64,000 nt of DNA, from contig NZ_BEWB01000005.1 in NCBI RefSeq assembly GCF_003112555.1, positions 1 to 64,000 on the forward strand, given 5' to 3'. Shown here piece after piece: positions 53,866 through 62,321 of this stretch; position 1 is the first letter of the stretch; the number at the start of each line of letters is the position of its first letter. The notes under the pieces are model-generated. The model was given only the letters and a program-made list of their open reading frames with translations, was not told the DNA's origin and did not search any database. The DNA is from Streptomyces coelicoflavus. GTDB taxonomy: Bacteria > Actinomycetota > Actinomycetes > Streptomycetales > Streptomycetaceae. Position numbers and translations under genes: made by a program.

Positions 53866-55044
53866 ATGTCCAAGACGGCGTACGTCCGCACCAAACCGCA
53901 TCTGAACATCGGCACGATGGGCCATGTCGACCACGGCAAGACCACCCTGACCGCCGCCATCACCAAGGTCCTCGCCGAGCGCGGGGCCGGCAGCACCACC
54001 CAGTACGTTTCGTTCGACCGCATCGACCGCGCCCCCGAGGAGGCGGCGCGCGGCATCACCATCAACATCGCGCACGTCGAGTACGAGACCGACACCCGGC
54101 ACTACGCGCACGTCGACATGCCCGGCCACGCCGACTACGTCAAGAACATGGTCACCGGCGCCGCCCAGCTCGACGGCGCGATCCTCGTCGTCTCCGCGCT
54201 GGACGGGATCATGCCGCAGACCGCCGAACACGTGCTGCTCGCCCGGCAGGTGGGCGTCGACCACATCGTGGTCGCGCTCAACAAGGCAGACGCGGGCGAC
54301 GAGGAGTTGACCGACCTCGTCGAGCTGGAGGTGCGCGAACTGCTCACCGCGCACGGATACGGCGGCGACGCCGTGCCCGTCGTACGGGTCTCCGGGCTGA
54401 AGGCCCTGGAGGGCGACCCGCGGTGGACGGCCTCCGTCGAGGCGCTGCTCGACGCCGTGGACACCTACGTGCCCATGCCGGAGCGGTACCTGGACGCGCC
54501 GTTCCTGCTGCCGGTGGAGAACGTGCTCACCATCACCGGCCGCGGCACCGTCGTCACCGGCGCCGTCGAGCGCGGCACCGTGCGCGTCGGCGACCGGATC
54601 GAGGTGCTCGGGGCGTCCGTGGAGACGGTCGTCACCGGCCTGGAGACCTTCGGCAGGCCGATGGAGGAGGCGCAGGCCGGGGACAACGTGGCGCTGCTGC
54701 TGCGCGGGGTCGCCCGCGACACGGTGCGCCGCGGGCACGTGGTCGCCGCCCCCGGGAGCGTCGTGCCGGCGCGGCGCTTCCGGGCCCAGGTGTACGTGCT
54801 GTCCACGCGTGAGGGCGGGCGCTCGACCCCGCTCACCACCGGATACCGGCCGCAGTTCTACATCCGCACCGCGGACGTGGTCGGCGACGTGGACCTCGGC
54901 GAGGTGGCCGTCGCCCGGCCCGGGGACACCGTCACGATGACGGTCGAACTGGGGCGGGAGGTACCGCTGGAGACGGGGCTCGGCTTCGCGATCCGCGAGG
55001 GCGGCCGCACCGTGGGCGCGGGGACCGTGACCGCGGTGGAGTGA
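53866..55044 (+). CDS. tuf3: Elongation factor Tu, divergent third copy
   Basis: A 392-aa EF-Tu. It has P-loop GHVDHGKT (19-26), RGITI effector loop, DMPGH in place of the usual DCPGH, NKAD, and the C-terminal barrels. It is clearly more divergent than the main EF-Tu of Streptomyces; the third copy in S. coelicolor (tuf3) is known to respond to stress and stringent control (from memory). ATG 53866 has CGAGGTACCGCC upstream, a weak ribosome site. No rRNA, rpsL or fusA genes are near, as expected for this copy. Its leader carries a hairpin and a short ORF. Confidence 0.93.
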   Translation: MSKTAYVRTKPHLNIGTMGHVDHGKTTLTAAITKVLAERGAGSTTQYVSFDRIDRAPEEAARGITINIAHVEYETDTRHYAHVDMPGHADYVKNMVTGAAQLDGAILVVSALDGIMPQTAEHVLLARQVGVDHIVVALNKADAGDEELTDLVELEVRELLTAHGYGGDAVPVVRVSGLKALEGDPRWTASVEALLDAVDTYVPMPERYLDAPFLLPVENVLTITGRGTVVTGAVERGTVRVGDRIEVLGASVETVVTGLETFGRPMEEAQAGDNVALLLRGVARDTVRRGHVVAAPGSVVPARRFRAQVYVLSTREGGRSTPLTTGYRPQFYIRTADVVGDVDLGEVAVARPGDTVTMTVELGREVPLETGLGFAIREGGRTVGAGTVTAVE

Positions 55045-55099
55045 GTGCCGTGCGGTGCCGGGAAGTGAGCGCCCCACCGGGCACCGGCACAATGGACGG

Positions 55100-55945
55100 G
55101 TGAACGAAGCCGTACCCGTCAGCCGCGTCACCGACCACGGCACCGCCAAGCTCATGCCCGACGTCGACCGGGAGCGGGCCTGGCTGCTCACCGTCGACGG
55201 GGCGCCGCAGTCGTACGTCGACCTGGACGAGCCGGCGCACCTGGAGTTCGAGTACACGCGCCGGCTCGGCCACGTCCTGGACACGGTGGCCGAGCCGGGG
55301 CGTGCGCTGGACGTGCTGCACCTGGGCGGCGGCGCGTTCACCCTGCCCCGGTACGTGGCCGCGACCCGGCCCGGCTCGCGGCAGGACGTGGTGGAGGCCG
55401 ACCGGGGCCTGCTCGAGCTGGTCGCCGAGCACCTCCCGCTGCCGCCGGGCGCGGGCATCACCGCCCACGGTGCCGACGCCCGCACCTGGCTGGAAACCGC
55501 CCCCGCGGACTCGGCCGACGTACTGGTCGCCGACGTCTTCGGGGGCTCACGGGTGCCCGCACACCTGACCTCCGTCGGCTACGTGCGCGAGGCGGACCGG
55601 GTGCTGCGCGCCGACGGCGTCTACGTGGCCAACCTGGCCGACGGGGCGCCGTTCGGCTTCCTGCGCGGCCAACTGGCCGGATTCGCCGCGTTCTTCGAGG
55701 AGCTGGCGCTGATCGCGGAACCGGGGGTGCTGCGCGGGCGCCGCTTCGGCAACGCGGTGCTCGTCGCGGCGCACCGGCCGCTGGACACCGCGGCCCTGGC
55801 CCGGCGCACCGCCGCCGACGCCTTCCCGGCCAGGGTCGCGCACGGGCCCGCCCTGCGGGACTTCACCGGCGACGCCCGGCCGGTGCGCGACGAGGACGCC
55901 GTACCGTCGCCCGAGCCGCCCGCCGGAGCGTTCGGCATCGGCTGA
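55100..55945 (+). CDS. Spermidine-synthase-fold protein
   Basis: A 281-aa methyltransferase-like protein of the spermine/spermidine synthase family. It has LDVLHLGGGAFTLPRYVAATRPG (nucleotide-binding), VVEADRGLLEL (acidic residue at strand 2), and DVLVADVFGGSRVP. The region that binds putrescine in true enzymes looks changed, so aminopropyl transfer is uncertain. GTG 55100 is preceded by CACAAT (55088-55093) with a 6-nt gap, so it is probably leaderless. It follows tuf3 by 55 nt. Confidence 0.83.
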   Translation: MNEAVPVSRVTDHGTAKLMPDVDRERAWLLTVDGAPQSYVDLDEPAHLEFEYTRRLGHVLDTVAEPGRALDVLHLGGGAFTLPRYVAATRPGSRQDVVEADRGLLELVAEHLPLPPGAGITAHGADARTWLETAPADSADVLVADVFGGSRVPAHLTSVGYVREADRVLRADGVYVANLADGAPFGFLRGQLAGFAAFFEELALIAEPGVLRGRRFGNAVLVAAHRPLDTAALARRTAADAFPARVAHGPALRDFTGDARPVRDEDAVPSPEPPAGAFGIG

Positions 55946-55971
55946 GCGGCGCCCCGTCCGGCCCGCCGTGC

Positions 55972-57000
55972 CTACGACTCGGTCGGCGGTTCCTCCGTGA
56001 GGCGCACGGTGCTGAGGATCTTCTGGACCGTCGCGTCCGGGACCTCCTCCTTGACGCCCTTGGCGCCGTACAGGTTCCAGGTGACGAAGTCGCCCGCGCC
56101 GTTCTTGAACGCGAAGGTGGTCGCCTTGCCCTCGCTGTCGCACTTGCCCTTCTGGGGCGTGCCCTCCGAGTGCGCGGTGATGACGCTGCCCTTGATGCCG
56201 GACGTGGTCGTGTAGGCCTTCGGCTTGCCGTACTTCACGCTCTTCTTGTCGGGCTGCGTGTAACCGCCGTAGATCCACCACGGCACCCGTGTCTCGGCCG
56301 CCTGGTCGGTGTTCTTGGCGCCGCTCTCACCACGGGTGCCGGCGGTGGCGAGCGCGGTGCTCTCCTTGCGGCCGTCCTTGTTCTCGTCGGTCGTGCACCA
56401 CTCGGACTTCAGGTAGGCCGGTGCGGTGACGCTGGTGCGGTCGGTCTTGCCGTCCTCTTCCCACTCGAAGCCGACGCTGGTGTCGGTGCTCTCGATCTCC
56501 CAGTCCGCCGGCACGTCGAACATGGTGCCGAAGCGCGGGTTGGCGACGACCTTCCAGCCGTCGATGGTGGCCTTGGCCCCCTCGCCCCCGCGCGGGTTCT
56601 CGTCGGAGCCCGACGCGCTCGGGTCGGCGGTGGGGGACTCGGACTTCTCCACGGTCGGGCTCGCCGACACCTTCTCGCCCTTGCCGTCGTCCGCCTGGTC
56701 GTCCTTGTCACCGCCGAGCACCAGGAACCCGGTGACACCGGCGGCCACCACCACGGCGAGGGACGCGACGATCGCGACCAGCTTCGTCCGGTTGCCGCCC
56801 CCGCCACCGCCGCCCGTCGCCGGCTGCGCGACGGTGGCCGGCTGCGGCGTGCTCCACTGCTGCTGGCCGTACGCGCCCGGCTGCTGCTGGTAGCCGGGCT
56901 GCTGATACGGATTCGGCTGCTGGTACCCCGGCTGCTGGTACGGATTGTTCTGGTTCTGCGGGTTCTGCTCGCCCCCGGGCGGCTGCTGTCCTGGCCACAT
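55972..57000 (-). CDS. Membrane-anchored hypothetical protein (paralogue A)
   Basis: A 342-aa protein with a cytoplasmic Gln/Pro/Tyr/Asn-rich tail (1-70, PYQQPGYQQPNPYQQPGYQQ-like repeats), one membrane helix (about 75-95), a Ser/Asp/Glu-rich linker (about 96-145) and an outside domain (about 148-335). The outside domain ends DATVQKILSTVRLTEE and has single Cys at about 217 and 295. It is a tandem paralogue of the next gene. Family unrecognised; the tail resembles the disordered tails of Ser/Thr kinase substrates. Confidence 0.8.
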   Translation of the reverse strand: MWPGQQPPGGEQNPQNQNNPYQQPGYQQPNPYQQPGYQQQPGAYGQQQWSTPQPATVAQPATGGGGGGGNRTKLVAIVASLAVVVAAGVTGFLVLGGDKDDQADDGKGEKVSASPTVEKSESPTADPSASGSDENPRGGEGAKATIDGWKVVANPRFGTMFDVPADWEIESTDTSVGFEWEEDGKTDRTSVTAPAYLKSEWCTTDENKDGRKESTALATAGTRGESGAKNTDQAAETRVPWWIYGGYTQPDKKSVKYGKPKAYTTTSGIKGSVITAHSEGTPQKGKCDSEGKATTFAFKNGAGDFVTWNLYGAKGVKEEVPDATVQKILSTVRLTEEPPTES

Positions 57001-57107
57001 GAGCAGTCACCCTAATGCCGCCCAGGACACGATTCGGTCACCGGCCCTTGTCAGGGACGTACCGAAGTCCGGCAGCCGGCAGTCCTGCCGCCCGGGACTC
57101 CGGCCGC

Positions 57108-58070
57108 CTAGGAGTCCGACGGGGTGTACTCCCTGAGGGTGGCCAGGATCTCGCGGACGGTGGAGTCGGGCACCTCGTCGGCGACGTCCGCGGCGCCGTA
57201 GAACGACCACGAGACCAGGTCGCCGTCGGCGGACTCGAAGGCGAAGGTCGTCGCCTTGCCGTTCACGTCGCACTTGCCCTGCTTCGCCACCCCGGACGAC
57301 CGGGAGGTGGCGAGGCTGCCCTCGATGCCGGAGGCGGTGGTGAAGCGCGTCACCGGTTCCGTGGCGACCTTGTCCCGGTCCGGCTGGGCGAAGGCCCCGT
57401 AGACCCAGTCCGCGGAGTCGTTCCGGGCGATCTCCTCGGTGCTCCGCGCGCCGTTGTTGCCCCGGGTGCCCGCGCCGGCCAGGGGCGTGTAGTCGACGGA
57501 GCCGTCCCGGTCGCCGTCCGACCCGCACCACTTCTCCTTCAGGACGGCGGGCGCCTTCATGGCGACCAGGGGCTTCTCCTCCGGGTCGTCGTCCTCGGTG
57601 ACGTAGGTGACCCAGCTGCGCGACTGCGGTGCCCAGGAGCCCGGCACGTCGAAGGCGAGGCCCTGGTCGGGATTGGCCACGACCGTCCAGCCCTCGACGG
57701 TGGGCGTCGGGTCGTCGTCACTGCCGCGCGGGTCGTCGGCGGCGGACGCCGACGGGGAGGAGGCGGCCGGGGAGGACGCGGTCGGACCGGGCCGGGCCTC
57801 GTCGTCCGCACCGCCGCCGAGGAGTACGACCCCGGTCACGGCGGCGGCGACCACGACGGCCGCGGCGGCGACGACCGCCACCACCTTCGCCCGGCCGCCG
57901 CCCGGCCCCTCGCCGGACGGTCCCCCGGACGCGACCGTGGGGGCGTTCCAGGGGGCGGGCGGATGTTGTCCCGCGGGCGGCGGCTGGTGGTAGCCGGGCT
58001 GCTGGTACGGGTTGGGCTGCTGCTGCCGCGGGTCGGGTCCGCCGGTGGGTGACTGCTCTCCTGGCCACAT
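57108..58070 (-). CDS. Membrane-anchored hypothetical protein (paralogue B)
   Basis: A 320-aa protein with the same layout as paralogue A: a Gln/Pro/Tyr-rich cytoplasmic tail, one helix (about 62-85), an Asp/Ser/Pro linker and an outside domain (about 118-315). Shared motifs include VEGWTVVANPDQGLAFDVP, EKWC, QGKCDVNGKATTFAFES and a conserved end (DSTVREILATLR). The two Cys at matching places probably pair. Gene duplication within one locus is clear. Function unknown. Confidence 0.8.
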   Translation of the reverse strand: MWPGEQSPTGGPDPRQQQPNPYQQPGYHQPPPAGQHPPAPWNAPTVASGGPSGEGPGGGRAKVVAVVAAAAVVVAAAVTGVVLLGGGADDEARPGPTASSPAASSPSASAADDPRGSDDDPTPTVEGWTVVANPDQGLAFDVPGSWAPQSRSWVTYVTEDDDPEEKPLVAMKAPAVLKEKWCGSDGDRDGSVDYTPLAGAGTRGNNGARSTEEIARNDSADWVYGAFAQPDRDKVATEPVTRFTTASGIEGSLATSRSSGVAKQGKCDVNGKATTFAFESADGDLVSWSFYGAADVADEVPDSTVREILATLREYTPSDS

Positions 58071-58139
58071 GGGCGCTCAGCATACGGCGATCTTCACGGG
58101 TGCCTGGTCCTGGAAGCTACTCGCGGGTAACCTGACGTC

Positions 58140-58592
58140 ATGAGCGCAGATCAGATGTCGATCGGCGAGTTGCTCGCCGCCACGGTGCCGATGGTCCGGA
58201 CCCTGAACCTCGAGTACCTGGAAACCACCGCCGAGAAGGCCGTTCTGGCCCTCCCGGACCAGAGCGAGTACCGCAACCACGTCGGCGGACCGCACGCCGG
58301 AGCCATGTTCACGCTGGGCGAGTCGGCCAGCGGCGCGATCGTCCTCGCCGCCTTCGGCGACCAGCTCTCCCGGGCGGTGCCGCTGCCGGTCACCGCGGAG
58401 ATCGCCTTCAAGAAGATCGCCCTCGGTCCGGTCACCGCCACCGCGACCCTCGGCCGTCCCGCCGCGGACGTCGTCGCCGAACTGGACGCCGGCGACCGCC
58501 CCGAGTTCCCGGTGAGCGTCGCCATCCGGCGCGAGGACGGGGCCGTCACCGGTGAGATGACCGTCATATGGACCCTGCGCCCCAACAGCTGA
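58140..58592 (+). CDS. DUF4442/hotdog-fold thioesterase-like protein
   Basis: A 150-aa protein of the DUF4442 hotdog family (YRNHVGGPHAGAMFTLGESA, with the usual HxGA motif, and TAEIAFKKIALGPVTATATL). It probably acts on acyl-CoA or acyl-ACP. A -10 box TAACCT (58128-58133) lies 6 nt before ATG 58140, so the message is leaderless. A 34-bp palindrome follows 20 nt after its stop. Confidence 0.88.
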   Translation: MSADQMSIGELLAATVPMVRTLNLEYLETTAEKAVLALPDQSEYRNHVGGPHAGAMFTLGESASGAIVLAAFGDQLSRAVPLPVTAEIAFKKIALGPVTATATLGRPAADVVAELDAGDRPEFPVSVAIRREDGAVTGEMTVIWTLRPNS

Positions 58593-58612
58593 CCCCCGCC
58601 GACCCGGTACGC

Positions 58613-58646
58613 TTCCCGGTGCGCCTCGTACGAGGCGCACCGGGAA
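58613..58646. repeat. 34-bp perfect palindrome between DUF4442 and DedA genes
   Basis: Positions 58613-58629 and 58630-58646 are exact reverse complements with no spacer. As RNA it forms a hairpin of about 15 bp with a 4-nt loop. The DedA ribosome site GGAGGG begins 15 nt after it. It may terminate DUF4442 transcripts, bind a dimeric protein or shape DedA expression. Confidence 0.9.
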
Positions 58647-58673
58647 CACGCATCCGAAGCGGAGGGTGGGGCG

Positions 58674-59309
58674 TTGCACGTCCAGGAGTGGCTCGACACG
58701 GTGCCCGCGGCGGCCGTCTACGCCGTCGTCGGACTCGTCATCGGTCTGGAGAGCCTGGGCATCCCGTTGCCCGGCGAGATCATCCTGGTGTCGGCGGCCC
58801 TGCTGTCGTCGCAGCACGGCGGAATCGACCCGCTGGTGCTCGGTGCCTGCGCCAGCGCGGGTGCGGTGATCGGCGACTCCATCGGGTACGCCATCGGCCG
58901 CAAGGGCGGCCGGCCGCTGCTGGCCTGGCTGGGCGGGAAGTTCCCCAAGCACTTCAGCGAGGGACACGTCGCCACCGCCGAGCGGTCCTTCCAGAAGTGG
59001 GGCATGTGGGCCGTCTTCTTCGGCCGCTTCGTCGCCCTGCTGCGCATCTTCGCGGGCCCGCTGGCCGGAGTGCTGCGGATGCCGTACTGGAAGTTCCTGA
59101 TCGCCAACGTCCTCGGCGGCATCGTCTGGGCGGGCGGCACCACCGCCGTCATCTACTACGTCGGCGTCGTCGCCGAGGACTGGCTCAAGCGCTTCTCCTG
59201 GCTGGGCCTGGTGGTGGCCGTCCTGATCGGCGTCGCGTCCATGCTGATCGTCAAGCGGAGGGCGGGCAGGGCCCAGCCGGAGCCCGAGCCGGTCGTCGCC
59301 GGGGAGTGA
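58674..59309 (+). CDS. DedA family membrane protein
   Basis: A 211-aa membrane protein with about five helices. It has the DedA motifs GLESLGIPLPGEIILV, GDSIGYAIGRKGGRPLL and FFGRFVALLRIFAGPLAG, with conserved Glu and Arg residues linked to transport. The family flips or scrambles lipids such as undecaprenyl phosphate. The start is TTG 58674, supported by GGAGGG 7 nt upstream. It follows DUF4442 across the 34-bp palindrome. Confidence 0.92.
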   Translation: MHVQEWLDTVPAAAVYAVVGLVIGLESLGIPLPGEIILVSAALLSSQHGGIDPLVLGACASAGAVIGDSIGYAIGRKGGRPLLAWLGGKFPKHFSEGHVATAERSFQKWGMWAVFFGRFVALLRIFAGPLAGVLRMPYWKFLIANVLGGIVWAGGTTAVIYYVGVVAEDWLKRFSWLGLVVAVLIGVASMLIVKRRAGRAQPEPEPVVAGE

Positions 59310-59310
59310 G

Positions 59311-59370
59311 GCGCCCCCAAAGGGGCGCGGGGAACTGCGCGACCGGCCACAACCGGGCCCGCGGCCGACA
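59311..59370. repeat. Dispersed Streptomyces intergenic repeat (likely)
   Basis: A hairpin GCGCCCC-CAAA-GGGGCGC (59311-59328) is followed by CGGGGAACTGCGCGACCGGCC and an ACAACCGGGCCCGCGG part. I recognise this wording as a dispersed intergenic repeat of Streptomyces genomes (from memory). It lies between convergent DedA and carbonic anhydrase-like genes. Confidence 0.7.
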
Positions 59371-59391
59371 TTCGGTCCGCAGTCCCCCTGT

Positions 59392-59919
59392 TCACCCGCG
59401 GAGCTGAGCGTGCTGCCCGGCCAGCGCCGCGTACATCGTGCCGTTCAGCGTGACCCCCTGACGCTCCTCCTCCGTCAGCTCCCGCTTCACCTTCGCCGGC
59501 ACCCCCGCCACCAGCGACCCCGGCGGCACCCGCATCCCCTGCGGGACCAGGGCCTGGGCCGCGACCAGTGAACCGGCGCCGATCACCGCGCCGTTGAGGA
59601 CCGTGGCGCCCATGCCGATCAGGCAGTCGTCCTCGACGGTGGCACCGTGCACCACGGCGTTGTGCCCGATGGAGACGCGCTCGCCGACGGTGACCGGGAA
59701 ACCGGGGTCGGCATGGAGGGTGCAGTTGTCCTGGACGTTGCTGTCCGCGCCGACGGAGATCCGCTCGACGTCGCCGCGCAGCACCGCGCCGTACCAGACG
59801 CTCGCCCCGGCGTGCAGCGTCACATCTCCGATGACCGTGGACGTCGGCGCCACGAAGGCCTCTGCGTCCACCTTCGGGTCCTTGCCGCCGATGCCCGTGA
59901 TCAGCGCCTTCTGCGTCAT
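59392..59919 (-). CDS. Gamma-carbonic-anhydrase-like hexapeptide protein
   Basis: A 175-aa left-handed beta-helix protein (about 12-145) with VSIGHNAVVHG, LHADPGFPV and IGMGATVLNGAVIGAGSLV. The histidines in HADP, GHN and VHG could bind zinc, as in gamma carbonic anhydrases. ATG 59919 has GGAGG 5 nt upstream; a longer reading from 59979 lacks a site. It could also be a transferase-like scaffold. Confidence 0.87.
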   Translation of the reverse strand: MTQKALITGIGGKDPKVDAEAFVAPTSTVIGDVTLHAGASVWYGAVLRGDVERISVGADSNVQDNCTLHADPGFPVTVGERVSIGHNAVVHGATVEDDCLIGMGATVLNGAVIGAGSLVAAQALVPQGMRVPPGSLVAGVPAKVKRELTEEERQGVTLNGTMYAALAGQHAQLRG

Positions 59920-60026
59920 CTTCGCCTCCTGCTCGGGTGTCGTACGGCACCGTACGCCACCCGGTGGGGTGAAGATCACAGCGCGGTACGGCCCTGGCCG
60001 CGCCGCCCGCGGACTACCGTGAGCGG

Positions 60027-60830
60027 GTGCCCCACCGCAAGAACACGTTCTCGTCCTGGCGGAGCCGCCTCGCGCAGCGGGCCGTCCACGCGGGCTGGGC
60101 CTGGGTGCAGCGCACCGGTTCCGTCACCGCCGCGCACCCCGGGCGCTTCCGCTTCGGCGCACTGGGCACGGGCACCCGGCTCGCCTTCCCGCTCGGCACG
60201 GTCTTCGGCGAGCCCTGGATCCACGTCGGCGCCCACTGCATCGTCGGCGAGCAGGTCACGCTGACCGCCGGGCTCATGCCCGACCTCGACCTGGGTCCGG
60301 AGCCGATCCTGCGCATCGGCGACGGAGTCGTCCTCGGCCGGGGCAGCCACGTCATCGCGGACACCGCCGTCACCATCGGCAGCGACTGCTACTTCGGCCC
60401 GTACGTCTACGTCACCTCCACCAACCACTCCTACGACGACCCGCACCAGCCCATCGGCAAGCAGTGGCCCCGGATGGACCCGGTGGAGATCGGCCCCGGC
60501 TGCTGGATCGGCACCGGCGCGGTGATCCTGCCGGGTGCCCGGATCGGCCGGAACGTGGTCGTGGCCGCCGGTGCCGTGGTCCGGGGCACCGTCCCCGACC
60601 ACGCCGTGGTGGCGGGCGCCCCCGCCCGCGTCGTACGGCGCTGGACCCCCGCCGAGGGCTGGCAGCCGCCGCTCAGGACCCCGGCTCCGGTGCCGATTCC
60701 GGACGGGATCACGCCGGGGCAGTTGCGGGAGCTGTCCAAGCTGGACGACGAGGCGGTGGCCCGGCTCGCCGAGCTGGACGCCCCGGCGGACCCGGCGGGC
60801 AGGCTGGCCGAACCGGCCGCGGAGGGCTGA
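60027..60830 (+). CDS. Hexapeptide-repeat acyltransferase
   Basis: A 267-aa beta-helix protein. It has TLTAGLMPDLDLGPEPILRIG near the middle (broken by length), then VVLGRGSHVIAD and IGPGCWIGTGAVILPGARIG. The usual catalytic His is in TSTNHSYDDPHQPIG. It resembles LbH-type O-acetyltransferases. The basic N-terminal 35 residues could sit at the membrane. GTG 60027 has TACCGT (60015-60020) 6 nt upstream and is leaderless. It is divergent from the carbonic-anhydrase-like gene. Confidence 0.87.
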   Translation: MPHRKNTFSSWRSRLAQRAVHAGWAWVQRTGSVTAAHPGRFRFGALGTGTRLAFPLGTVFGEPWIHVGAHCIVGEQVTLTAGLMPDLDLGPEPILRIGDGVVLGRGSHVIADTAVTIGSDCYFGPYVYVTSTNHSYDDPHQPIGKQWPRMDPVEIGPGCWIGTGAVILPGARIGRNVVVAAGAVVRGTVPDHAVVAGAPARVVRRWTPAEGWQPPLRTPAPVPIPDGITPGQLRELSKLDDEAVARLAELDAPADPAGRLAEPAAEG

Positions 60831-60912
60831 GCGGAAGCCGGGGCGAACGGCACCGTCGCCGCGCCCCGCAGTACAGTTCGGTGGGCCTTCGGGTGCGGGG
60901 GACCGTGGTCCA

Positions 60913-60944
60913 GTGCAGTGCACCCCGTCATGCAGCATCATGCA
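60913..60944. promoter_or_regulatory. TGCA-rich block upstream of the XRE-cupin gene
   Basis: Four TGCA tetramers start at 60914, 60919, 60931 and 60941. The first two form an 11-bp palindrome GTGCAGTGCAC (60913-60923). The last two are a direct repeat of ATGCA 10 bp apart. This is a candidate operator for the XRE regulator that starts here. Confidence 0.5.
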
Positions 60945-61551
60945 CAAGCCGGATGACGCACAAGTTACTGGACGGAACGTGGCGGACCTCGACCTGCTGA
61001 CCCAGTCCCTCGCGCGCAACGTCAAGCGCTGGCGCACCGAGCGCGGCTTCACCCTGGAGGCGCTGGCGGCGCGTGCCGGTGTCAGCCGCGGCATGCTCAT
61101 CCAGATCGAACAGGCCCGCACCAATCCCAGCCTCGGCACCGTCGTGAAGATCGGCGACGCGCTCGGTGTCAGCATCACCACCCTGCTCGACTACGAGCAG
61201 GGCCCCACGGTCCGCGTCGTCCCCGCCGAACAGGCCGTACGCCTCTGGCACACGGACACCGGCAGCTTCAGCCGGCTCCTCGCCGGAGCGGAGGCGCCCG
61301 GGCCGCTGGAGATGTGGGAGTGGCGGCTGATGCCGGGCGAGAGCAGCCCCTCCGACCCGCACCCGGCCGGCACGGTCGAGCTGGTGCACGTGACGGCCGG
61401 GGAGCTGACCCTCACCGTCGACGGGGCGGCCCATCGCGTCCCGGCGGGCGCGAGCGCCTCCTTCGAGTCCGACACCCCGCACACCTACGGCAACGAGGGC
61501 GACGCGCCGATGGAGATGATCATGGCGGTGTCGGTTCCGCCCGTCCGCTGA
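60940..61551 (+). CDS. XRE family regulator with cupin domain
   Basis: A 203-aa protein. An XRE-type HTH spans about 30-80 (RGFTLEALAARAGVSRGMLIQIE, SLGTVVKIGDALGVSITTLL). A cupin domain spans about 125-200 (DPHPAGTVELVHVTAGELTL, the motif HTYGNEG). Such regulators bind small ligands in the cupin pocket. ATG 60940 is chosen; GTG 60979 with GGACGG upstream is an equal alternative. The TGCA-rich block overlaps its start region. Confidence 0.87.
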   Translation: MHKPDDAQVTGRNVADLDLLTQSLARNVKRWRTERGFTLEALAARAGVSRGMLIQIEQARTNPSLGTVVKIGDALGVSITTLLDYEQGPTVRVVPAEQAVRLWHTDTGSFSRLLAGAEAPGPLEMWEWRLMPGESSPSDPHPAGTVELVHVTAGELTLTVDGAAHRVPAGASASFESDTPHTYGNEGDAPMEMIMAVSVPPVR

Positions 61552-61559
61552 GACGGCCG

Positions 61560-61588
61560 TTCTCCAGGACGCCGGCCCTTGTTAGCGT
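61560..61588 (+). promoter_or_regulatory. Promoter of the leaderless YbaK-type gene
   Basis: TTCTCC (61560-61565) and TAGCGT (61583-61588) are 17 nt apart. The -10 box ends 6 nt before ATG 61595, so the message starts at or near the start codon. Confidence 0.6.
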
Positions 61589-61594
61589 GCCGCC

Positions 61595-62152
61595 ATGCAC
61601 GCACCCATCGGGAACTTCGACAGGGCCACGCCCGCCCCGGACTGCCTCGGCGAACTGACCCGCCCGGTCGCCGACGCCGTACGCCTGTGGAGCGGCAGCG
61701 TCCCCGCCGACCAGCTCCTCTACGTCGACACCGAACCGGAATGGGCCGACACCGCCACCTTCGTCGAGCACTACGGCCGTGAGCTGCTCGAACGGTCCGC
61801 CAACTGCGTGGTGGTCACCGGCAAGCGCGGCGGCGGCACGACACTGGCCGCCTGCGTGGCGCTCTCCACCACCCGGGTCGACGTCAACGGCGTCGTGCGC
61901 CGGCACCTCGGGGCGCGCAAGGCTTCCTTCGCCCCGATGGACACCGCCACCGGCGAGACCGGCATGGAGTACGGCGGCATCACGCCGGTCGGCCTGCCCG
62001 GCGACTGGCCCGTGCTGGTGGACTCGGCCGTCGTCGACCTGCCGTACGTCCTCGTCGGCAGCGGACGCCGGCGCGGCAAGCTGCTCGTGCCGGGCAAGGC
62101 GTTCGCGGAGCTGCCCGGCGCCGAGGTGCTGGAAGGACTCGGCGTCGCCTGA
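61595..62152 (+). CDS. YbaK/aminoacyl-tRNA deacylase domain protein
   Basis: A 185-aa protein of the YbaK/ProX fold (about 60-180: VVVTGKRGGGTTLAACVAL, ARKASFAPMDTATGETGMEYGG, GLPGDWPVLVDSA). These proteins hydrolyse mischarged tRNA such as Cys-tRNA-Pro or Ala-tRNA-Pro. The lysine in TGKRGGG and the glycines of TGMEYGG match the active site. It acts alone, without a synthetase. It is leaderless and single-gene. Confidence 0.87.
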   Translation: MHAPIGNFDRATPAPDCLGELTRPVADAVRLWSGSVPADQLLYVDTEPEWADTATFVEHYGRELLERSANCVVVTGKRGGGTTLAACVALSTTRVDVNGVVRRHLGARKASFAPMDTATGETGMEYGGITPVGLPGDWPVLVDSAVVDLPYVLVGSGRRRGKLLVPGKAFAELPGAEVLEGLGVA

Positions 62153-62321
62153 GCCGCCGCGCGACATCATGTCGACGGCGCCCCGGTCCACGGGAACGGT
62201 CGCGGCGGCACTCGCCACGGGAAAACTCCTGGCGGGCCCCGGTCGGCGAAGCTATGCTCCCCGCGATGACTACTCCTCCACTCGGCAGATTGGGGGACCC
62301 GTCCACGCAAGGTGAGTGCTG

